Positions 10,294-15,878 of a stretch of 15,878 nucleotides of DNA are shown here, piece after piece. The stretch covers positions 1 to 15,878 of the forward strand of contig JAHBMJ010002795.1 of NCBI GenBank assembly GCA_018398765.1, in the 5' to 3' direction. Positions within the stretch are counted from its first letter, which is position 1, and each line of letters begins with the position of its first letter. The notes beneath the pieces were generated by a model, which saw only the letters and a program-made list of their open reading frames with translations, was not told where the DNA came from and did not search any database. The DNA is from Chromera velia. Lineage: Eukaryota > Sar > Chromeraceae. A program made the position numbers and the translations under genes.

Positions 10294-10782
10294 TCAGAGT
10301 CGCAGATCATCCTGGTCTCCGCCCGCCGGAGCCAGGAGGATGGTTCCGTCTTGATCGAATCGAGGCCCCCCCCAGAGGCGGAGGTTGTCCGGAACCGTCT
10401 GCAGATGCTCGGGATGGACCTGCAGGACGGTAAAACGTTCCCCTTGAACGTTTCTCTCCTTGTGCCTGTCGAGAACCACGACAACATCGTGCGTGAGCGG
10501 AGCCAAAAACTACACAATGACTCCATGCAACTCCATTCCCAGGGAAGGCATGGATACCACCACGGTGTCCTCCACTCTCCATCCAGGAGGCGCTCTCCGA
10601 AAGGTCAGGGTAAAAGGGATGCCCCCCACCGTTCTGTGAAACGCACAGGAATACCCCCAACGTTCTCCCATCGCCATGAGGTAAATCACAGCAAAGGAAA
10701 ACCGGTGGTTCGGATCCGACATGAGGAGGGCCTCTCCCTTCCGATTGCTGCAGATGCAGCGCTTGACCAGAGCCTGCAGACC
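10294..10782 (-). CDS. pol: Integrase core C-terminal half and tail, broken by TAG at 10510
   Basis: This continues integrase in the same frame after the TAG at 10783-10785. Residues just after that stop (GLQALVKRCICS) fit the helix that carries the catalytic Glu in copia integrases. Further on, PNHRFSFAVIYLMAMGERWG and the following GGIPFTLTFRRAPPGW fit the region where copia integrases have a bulky helix and then the conserved Asn/Pro segment. A second TAG at 10510-10512 interrupts ELHGVIV and FLAPLTHDVVVVLDRHKE, which read smoothly in one frame and resemble the small beta-rich part after the core. TGA at 10294-10296 closes it. Confidence 0.65.
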
Positions 10783-11424
10783 CTAAGGCTTTCCAATGTA
10801 CGGAGGTCCCTGACGATACTCGATGGGGTAGAGTCCGGGGGACCCGTCCCCCCGGAGCCACGACTGGAAAGAGACACCCGCTCCCGCCTTCTCTCCATCC
10901 ATGCACACCAGATGCGGACGCCCCAGCCAGCGAGCAAAGTAATGGCCAGAGAGGGAAGCCTCATCCTTCTCCTTAGCTGGGTGGGCCAGAAAGAACCCGG
11001 CTCCTCGCTCGTAGAGGACGACCATCATCCCAAAGCCCCCTGTCTCGGCCTTCGCAAGAAGGTCCTTGAAGAACCAGATATCGACGATCCAGACCGTTCC
11101 TTTGATCGGCTTCCAATCTGCTGACAGCTTCTCACTCCTCTTATGAATCCGGGGAGTGATTGCGTTCTTCAGCTGACAGAGGGGACACGCAAAAACCCAC
11201 CTTCTGCAGTCCTCATCGATGTCAATGCCCTCAGCCGCGAGAGTCTCCTTGAGATCGTCGAAGTTCTGATGTCCGTAGCGCACGTGCAGCGCCATCACCT
11301 CATGCTGCTGGTCGACCATGATGGCCGAGAAGGCAGCCAGGTGCGTCCGTTCGTACCCGTAGTCCCATGGTTTGAAGTGGTCAGCACCCCCAGTATCAAA
11401 CTTTCTCACCGCAAGAAAAGGACC
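10783..11424 (-). CDS. pol: Integrase, HHCC zinc domain and core (copia pol segment), closed by TAG at the catalytic Glu position
   Basis: Integrase inserts the finished DNA copy into the genome. Numbering from codon 11409, the GAG-pre-integrase HHCC motif is complete: His42 and His47 in LHVRYGH, Cys75 and Cys78 in ACPLCQL. The core then shows Asp110 in WIVDIWF (codon near 11082) and Asp171 in VCMDGEK (near 10899). The third catalytic residue should lie about 35 residues on, inside a GxxE block. The sequence reads YIGKP and then TAG (10783-10785), 37 residues after Asp171, so the stop falls where Glu is expected. The same frame continues into the rest of the fold. The upstream frame is the same, across TAA 11425. 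The domain call is firm; function as written is not expected. Confidence 0.85.
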   Translation of the reverse strand, partial: GPFLAVRKFDTGGADHFKPWDYGYERTHLAAFSAIMVDQQHEVMALHVRYGHQNFDDLKETLAAEGIDIDEDCRRWVFACPLCQLKNAITPRIHKRSEKLSADWKPIKGTVWIVDIWFFKDLLAKAETGGFGMMVVLYERGAGFFLAHPAKEKDEASLSGHYFARWLGRPHLVCMDGEKAGAGVSFQSWLRGDGSPGLYPIEYRQGPPYIGKP

Positions 11425-11979
11425 TTACTGACAGTGGTCGGTGTCCGCCAGCTCCAAGGCAGTCCATCCACCAACGACCCAATACGTGATCAGGTAGGCA
11501 GCCACTGGGACTTTGACGCCATTGGGAGTGGCCCTGAAGTCCTTCTTGGCCGACCTTTTCTTCGCTGCGTCGGGGAGAGGGGTTCGAGGAATCCTCTTAT
11601 AAGGATCCTTCTGCTGCCTCAGCCTCTGCACCTTGTTCCGCCGGTCCCACACCTCCTGCAGTGACTGGAACTGGTACCCGCATAAACCTCCTTGGGGACC
11701 GTCCCTAAGGAAGTGCTCAAAGGACTCGTTCGGGACGGCCTTGTAGTGCGAGCTGCGGTCGTACACTGCTTGAGGGAGGTGGTTGAGGCCGTACCCGTCC
11801 AGCCTGTCTCCCCAGGGCTTGTGGATGATGCAGGCCTCCGGTGCCCCCACCTTGAAGAAGGTGTCCATGACCTCAACATCAACCTGCGAAATGCCCTGAC
11901 GCACCCCCTCCTGGTACATCAGGTCCATAGACAGCCTCACCCTATGTGAGATCTGCTTCTCCTCCTTCGTCTTCTCAGC
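11425..11979 (-). CDS. Unassigned domain between protease-like region and integrase
   Basis: The segment lies between TAA 11980-11982 and TAA 11425-11427, in one frame with both neighbours. It starts with a Lys/Glu-rich helix (AEKTKEEKQISHRVRLSMD), then VEVMDTFFKVGAPEACIIHK, and a basic coiled-like stretch (LQEVWDRRNKVQRLRQQK). A Lys-rich part and a hydrophobic end (VAAYLITYWVVGGWTALEL) follow. It could be the end of protease plus the start of integrase, or a spacer domain. No family is recognised. Both borders are stop codons rather than protease sites I can identify. Confidence 0.5.
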   Translation of the reverse strand, partial: AEKTKEEKQISHRVRLSMDLMYQEGVRQGISQVDVEVMDTFFKVGAPEACIIHKPWGDRLDGYGLNHLPQAVYDRSSHYKAVPNESFEHFLRDGPQGGLCGYQFQSLQEVWDRRNKVQRLRQQKDPYKRIPRTPLPDAAKKRSAKKDFRATPNGVKVPVAAYLITYWVVGGWTALELADTDHCQ

Positions 11980-13302
11980 TTATACGCGGTAGGCGGGAAG
12001 GACATCCTTCGGCGAAGAACGAGGGACGAAGAGGCCTGCATCAGGAGCATTGTGATTCAGAATCAGCACGTCAGGGAGGTTCGGCTGATCAACCATATGG
12101 AGGAGGCAGGGGACAACAATGTTCTTTGGAGTGCCGGAGGGGTCGTGAGTCCCGAACCGGATGCCAAGAATCGCAGGACAAGAGAACACCGCCTCATCCC
12201 CCAGTCCCCGCGACTGGAGGGGCATCTCTAATTGCACCTTCCACTCAATGAAATCTTGTCCCGTAACAAGATGCTCATAGTGCCGGTGCCGCGTCCTTCT
12301 GGGAAGCCCCCCGTCTGGGGGCCCGTCCCCCTCCTCCCCAACACCCCCCGTGAACAAACCCGTCCAGTCCGGGATATCCGGCCTCCCAAAGGCACGGATG
12401 AGGCTCCTCACCTTCCTCCAGCAGATGAGGTTCCCGAACGTACAGGAGTCAATATGGATCTTGATGACCCTGTACTCGACGAGCTCGGGATTTTGGGATC
12501 TCACATTTCCCGAAACCTGGTAGACCTCGAACTTTTCCGGAAACCTAGCCCGTCGCCGGGTCCTGTTCAGGTCGTTCATCAGTTCACTCTTGTACTGGGA
12601 GACCGTATAGACAGCAGACTTCGAACCAGAGGGCACCACTCCCATGCTGGTCTCGTCCTCCGGTCCCCGCGTGCGAGAGATGGACTCAGGGAGATGGGGG
12701 TCCTGCTCCTCCATCATATCCCTGATGCACTGGACTCCTCCTGTAGTGAACTCCGACTGGAAGGCTTGCATAACCGTCATACAAGTCTCCAAACCTGCAG
12801 GGAAGATAGCCCACCCCATACGTTCCAAGCCTGTCCGTTCAGGCTCATCGGACAAGATCGTTTGCCAGGCTCTACGGACTCCTTCTCTCCATACATCGAC
12901 CCCCGTGTAGGTCCCAACAGGATTCCAGGCAGACAGGCGCTCCATAGCCCCATCATGCCACACATGCCATTGGAAGGTCGTCGTATCATAGTCGGGCAAG
13001 TACTTGGCTCCCGGCTCATAGCACAAAAGAAGGCCAAGGCAGTCTGCAAAGCGAACCTTTTCGAGAGACCCCTCCCCGTGAGTGATCATCTCCTCACCCT
13101 TGGACGCGTGGATGGTCAGGTTGAATGAGTCCCCCTTCCCACGTGAGACGCCACCCGTCACTACGACATTATCATCGTCATCCTGACCCCTAGGACCGAC
13201 AGTCTGCGAGGACACAGGAGGGACACTACCCCCCCGCTGCGCCTGTCCGGAGTCTAAGTTCTTCTTCTCGAAGTTCTCATTGTTGAACCTGCCGGGAGAA
13301 TT
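11980..13302 (-). CDS. Protease-like region of copia pol (tentative)
   Basis: This open segment of about 440 codons follows the nucleocapsid and precedes integrase, where copia elements carry their aspartic protease. The best candidate active site is [14 protein letters not shown] (Asp at 12450), which matches the D-S/T-G-A/T pattern except that Gly is Cys. About 120 residues on, [20 protein letters not shown] followed by a PDVLIL stretch could be the second half of the fold with its hydrophobic-hydrophobic-Gly-like loop. The first 280 residues (acidic, then a Trp-rich part such as [16 protein letters not shown]) are unassigned. Entry from gag needs a +1 change of frame between 13410 and 13301. 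Order supports protease, but the motif is imperfect. Confidence 0.45.
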   Translation of the reverse strand, partial: NSPGRFNNENFEKKNLDSGQAQRGGSVPPVSSQTVGPRGQDDDDNVVVTGGVSRGKGDSFNLTIHASKGEEMITHGEGSLEKVRFADCLGLLLCYEPGAKYLPDYDTTTFQWHVWHDGAMERLSAWNPVGTYTGVDVWREGVRRAWQTILSDEPERTGLERMGWAIFPAGLETCMTVMQAFQSEFTTGGVQCIRDMMEEQDPHLPESISRTRGPEDETSMGVVPSGSKSAVYTVSQYKSELMNDLNRTRRRARFPEKFEVYQVSGNVRSQNPELVEYRVIKIHIDSCTFGNLICWRKVRSLIRAFGRPDIPDWTGLFTGGVGEEGDGPPDGGLPRRTRHRHYEHLVTGQDFIEWKVQLEMPLQSRGLGDEAVFSCPAILGIRFGTHDPSGTPKNIVVPCLLHMVDQPNLPDVLILNHNAPDAGLFVPRSSPKDVLPAYRV

Positions 13303-14275
13303 AAAGGGTACGCCCACCACGGCCGCGACCCCCACCGCCTCCTCTCCCCCCTGAGCCGCCCTCACAACCAGGATAAGGAGACTCTCGACGGTCTCCGGAG
13401 CCGCCTCCACGGCCTCCTCCTCCCGGAGGACCCTTAGGGCGGCCCCCCGAGCCGCCCCTGTCCTGCCCGGTCTTGTCCATCTGCTTCATCATCCACCGCT
13501 TCTTCGCATTCTTGTCAGAGCAGTTGTTGGGAGCATGGCCCATCGTTCTACACGATGGGCAGCCGTCCTTCTTCCAAATCTAAGGATAAGCCCCATAGCC
13601 CCCCCACTCTGCATGTCCGTCCGGACGATTGCATCTCAGGCACTGCCCATGATTGCGGTACCCGTGGGGAAGGCTCTTCCTGCTGGTAGGATCCCAACAC
13701 GCTTTGTCCCACAGAGACCTAAACTCTCCATCCCACTGACCAGGTTTGATGGGAGTTTTTCCAGGTCCCGCCATCGTCCTGATGAACGCATCCGACCCAG
13801 ATCCGTCCCGGTGTCGGACACCATATCGATCGAGAACGGGGTTCCTGTTGGGGCCCCTGGGGTTAACAACGGCCTGAGTGGGAGGACGGTCCTTTCCTTC
13901 TACCCCCTTGTCATTGTATCTACTGGAGGGAGCAGAGGAATTGGACCCAGGAGAGCGCCCCCAATTGGAGCTCCCTCCGCCATCCCCCTTGCCGAAACCC
14001 CCTCCTGCACTGCCCTGCCTCCCGCGATGAGAGTTGCCCCTGCCCTTCCCGCCAGAGTCAGGGGTCTTTCCTCCTAAGGGTTTCCCTCCCTTTGCCTTGG
14101 AAGGGGACTTCCTCTGCGGGACTCCTCCAGGCCCCCCGAATGCCACGAAAGGAAGCTTCAGGATAATACCCCCCCGCGAGGCACCCCCCGAGTCCCTGAC
14201 CCCGAAGGTTGCCGCCTTCTGTTCCCACTCTCTCTTCAAGTCCTCGACGAGAGCTCCCTTAACCAGGCCCCAGTC
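13301..14275 (-). CDS. gag: Gag nucleocapsid region: Gly-rich, zinc knuckles, RGG-type tail, broken by TAG at 13580
   Basis: Nucleocapsid binds and packages the element RNA. The segment opens after TAG 14276-14278 with a charged helix ([20 protein letters not shown]). A long Gly/Ser/Lys-rich disordered part follows. A first knuckle-like motif, [10 protein letters not shown] (Cys at 13642, His at 13615), lacks a final Cys at the usual spacing. TAG 13580-13582 follows, and then in the same frame a perfect CX2CX4HX4C knuckle, [14 protein letters not shown] (13561-13520). The end is rich in Gly and Arg ([16 protein letters not shown]), an RGG-type RNA-binding tail, closing with TAA 13301-13303. 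The protease-like frame takes over here in +1. Identification as gag is good; the break at 13580 splits the two knuckles. Confidence 0.78.
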
Positions 14276-14731
14276 CTAGGCATCCCCGAGAGACTTGTTA
14301 AAGGTCTCCACCTGGGCAGCGATGACGTGAATCTCCTTAATGATCTCCACTTCGCTGGTGAGGTCCACTGGGTTCTGCCTCTCCTGCCACCTCATGATGA
14401 GGTCGTTTAGCAGGTGTGCCGTCAGGAGCCCGAGCCTGTACTTCACGCCAAGCTTGTGGACGATGTTCTCCTCAACCAGGTGGTTCAGGAGACGCTTATG
14501 ATGCGCCAGCAGCTCTGTGTAGGTACCGAACCGACAGGGCTTGCAGGCAATCCTCTCGTACTTCAGGATGAGAGCAGAGGTCGAGTACTGGATCGTCTTG
14601 AAAAAGTGCGCAAAGATCATCACCACAACCTTATCTCGCATCTCCACAAAGGTCCTGGGGACCGATGTCAAGATCTCCTCCAGGGTGTAGGCGATGAAGG
14701 GATCTTCAGGGTCACACTTGGGCCTCCTCTG
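14276..14731 (-). CDS. gag: Gag capsid-like helical region, closed by in-frame TAG
   Basis: The open segment begins after TGA 14732-14734 and runs 151 codons to TAG 14276-14278. The protein is almost wholly helix-forming: DPEDPFIAYTLEEIL, VVVMIFAHFFKTIQYSTSAL, ELLAHHKRLLNHLVEEN, LLTAHLLNDLIMRWQ, EIIKEIHVIAAQVETF. This composition and its place just before the zinc knuckles suit a capsid domain, but no family match can be claimed from sequence alone. Upstream, a short plausible stretch (GVKWNSLTEEAQ, from 14753) is in another frame, so a +1 change lies between 14731 and 14712. Downstream the nucleocapsid continues in the same frame across the TAG. Confidence 0.65.
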   Translation of the reverse strand, partial: QRRPKCDPEDPFIAYTLEEILTSVPRTFVEMRDKVVVMIFAHFFKTIQYSTSALILKYERIACKPCRFGTYTELLAHHKRLLNHLVEENIVHKLGVKYRLGLLTAHLLNDLIMRWQERQNPVDLTSEVEIIKEIHVIAAQVETFNKSLGDA

Positions 14732-14753
14732 TCAGTGAGTTCCACTTGACTCC

Positions 14754-14912
14754 CTAACTCCCAGAAAAGAGAAGATGTCAGGAGCACCCAGAGCCCTGAC
14801 ATCACCAGTCAGTACGCACCCCCCTACCTACAGACACCGTCGCAGGATCAGGGGGAGACACAGCAGGATACTATAACACCCCCCCACCCATAAGGGGGGT
14901 CATCTGGAATAC
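14754..14912 (-). other. Stop-filled gap in gag: possible 159-nt intron, or decay
   Basis: On the minus strand the gag frame is full of stops here. A candidate intron runs from GTATTC (14912) to TTCTCTTTTCTGGGAGTTAG ending at 14754. It has a pyrimidine-rich 3' end and a TACTGAC branch-like motif within. Both edges fall between codons of the same frame, so removal joins CLPS to GVKWNS in phase. The 5' site (TCG/GTATTC) is only moderate. Introns in retroelement genomic RNA are rare, so decay of the coding sequence is a fair alternative. Confidence 0.3.
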
Positions 14913-15878
14913 CGAAGGCAAGCAACCTTCAGCAGCACCCCCAGCAACACCCTTGGCCTGGGGAGGAGGAGAGAGCACGTCTATCTCCTTGCAGAGTTTG
15001 TTGGCCTGCTCGTTCAGAGCAAACCCATCAGACGCCAGCTAGTCAATATGACCATGCAGGGTCGCTACCAGCATATCCCTGTTAGCCTTCCCAGCGTCGA
15101 AGACCTCTTTCTTCTCGGCCCAGGATGCCAGCTCTGATGCGTACGCCTCCTTCCCTTCAGACCCCTTAGGGAAATTGTCCCTCCTGGGTATGCCACTCAG
15201 CACTTCATTCTCCTCCTTCTGGATCTCCAGAATTTGGAGCTTGTCAGCACCCCGTGCGGCGTCCAGACCCGATATCTGGGCCACGAGGTCCTCGTACTGC
15301 TTCCTTTTTGTCTCCAGCAAGGTGGTGTCAGGTCGCACACCGACCACCTGCACCCCCCCACTGGAACTGCTACTGCTACGGCGGTCCCGCTCATCAGAGG
15401 CCAGACGCTGCTCACTGGACACGGGGACGGACATCTGACGGGAGGTGTCTGGTATCGCTCCTGTCTCCTCTTTCGTCTTCACTTTCATCTCTGTTGAAGC
15501 TCCCCCATGGAGCTCCCCACCTGAAGAAAACACAACAGGGCAAGACAGGGAGAGGGAGAAGGGTTCCTTCAGAATCTGCAGGCAGAGGATCTGCTCGTTC
15601 AGAGACTTCAACTGGGGACCAGAGATTCTCTCCTTCTCTCGGCGTGAGAGAAGCTCCCTGATTTCCATGATCCTCACCTTGCCCATTCTCAGGACATCGG
15701 TCCACTGCAGATATCTCTTCATCCACTCCGCATCGGGCGGAGAGACGGAGTCCACAACGTGCCTGTGGAAAATCCAGAGCTGCTCAGAGACTTCCGAGCT
15801 GAGGTGGGGCACCCGTTCCACCACCTTCTCCAGCACTTCCACCTCGGTCCTTGCGACGTAGTGCTTAACGTTGACCCC
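14871..15878 (-). CDS. gag: N-terminal gag-like region, partial at window edge, broken by TAG at 15039
   Basis: The frame is already open at the right edge (first residues GVNVKHYVARTE) with no clear start, so the true start lies beyond the window. To TAG 15039-15041 it encodes about 279 codons: a helical N-terminal part (VEVLEKVVERVPHLSSEVSE), a charged helix with LRMGKVRIMEIRELLSRREK, a Ser-rich part, then coiled-coil-like stretches (TLLETKRKQYEDLVAQISGL). It goes on in the same frame after the TAG for 55 codons (LASDGFALNEQANKLCKEID) to TAG 14871-14873. Its place upstream of capsid and nucleocapsid sequence suggests the start of gag. No domain is recognised. Confidence 0.6.

Noticed and set aside
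10219-11124. Plus-strand frame of 301 codons
   Set aside because: It is the antisense shadow of the integrase region, where HHCC and catalytic Asp motifs on the minus strand prove the true frame.
12232-13128. Plus-strand frame of 298 codons
   Set aside because: Antisense shadow of the protease-like segment. Arg/Pro/His-rich composition is typical of reverse-strand reading of GC-rich coding DNA.

Overview
The window reads as eukaryotic repetitive DNA. About two thirds of it, from roughly 5149 to the right edge at 15878, is the internal region and one LTR boundary of a large Ty1/copia-type (Pseudoviridae-order) LTR retrotransposon lying entirely on the minus strand. I see no convincing host gene and no RNA gene, and nothing prokaryotic such as operons or Shine-Dalgarno-led genes. 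Low-complexity Ser/Gly/Asp tracts, a copia domain order and GC-rich codons suggest a protist with a repeat-rich genome. An alveolate such as a chromerid or dinoflagellate is possible, but that is a guess from style and not an identification.

Layout, read along the minus strand from right to left. 15878-14871: N-terminal gag-like region, open at the window edge. 14912-14754: a stop-filled gap that may be an intron or decay. 14731-13301: helical capsid-like region, then a Gly/Arg-rich nucleocapsid with zinc-knuckle sequence. 13302-11983: protease-like region. 11979-11425: an unassigned spacer domain. 11424-10510: integrase (HHCC zinc motif, two catalytic Asp). 10509-7527: an unusually long, mostly unassigned region between integrase and reverse transcriptase. 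7526-6093: reverse transcriptase. 6092-5184: end of RT, connection and RNase H. 5162-5151: polypurine tract. 5150: probable first base of the 3' LTR. The domain order gag-PR-IN-RT-RH is that of copia elements. In an active copy these proteins would package, reverse-transcribe and insert the element's RNA.

The coding sequence is interrupted by many in-frame stops, mostly TAG, while the reading frame stays the same for thousands of bases. There are also three net +1 changes of frame. One TAG sits where the integrase catalytic Glu should be, RNase H has its last Asp changed to Asn, and the protease-like motif reads DSC instead of DSG. The simplest reading is one dead, moderately decayed copy. 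Reassigned stop codons or programmed recoding remain possible and can be tested.

The left third (1-5148) has no supported gene. It opens with a perfect 55-bp inverted repeat ending exactly at base 1. It also holds an AT-rich island at about 1560-1800, a cluster of three stem-loops at 2081-2183, and DNA next to the polypurine tract that must include the 3' LTR, whose left end I cannot fix.
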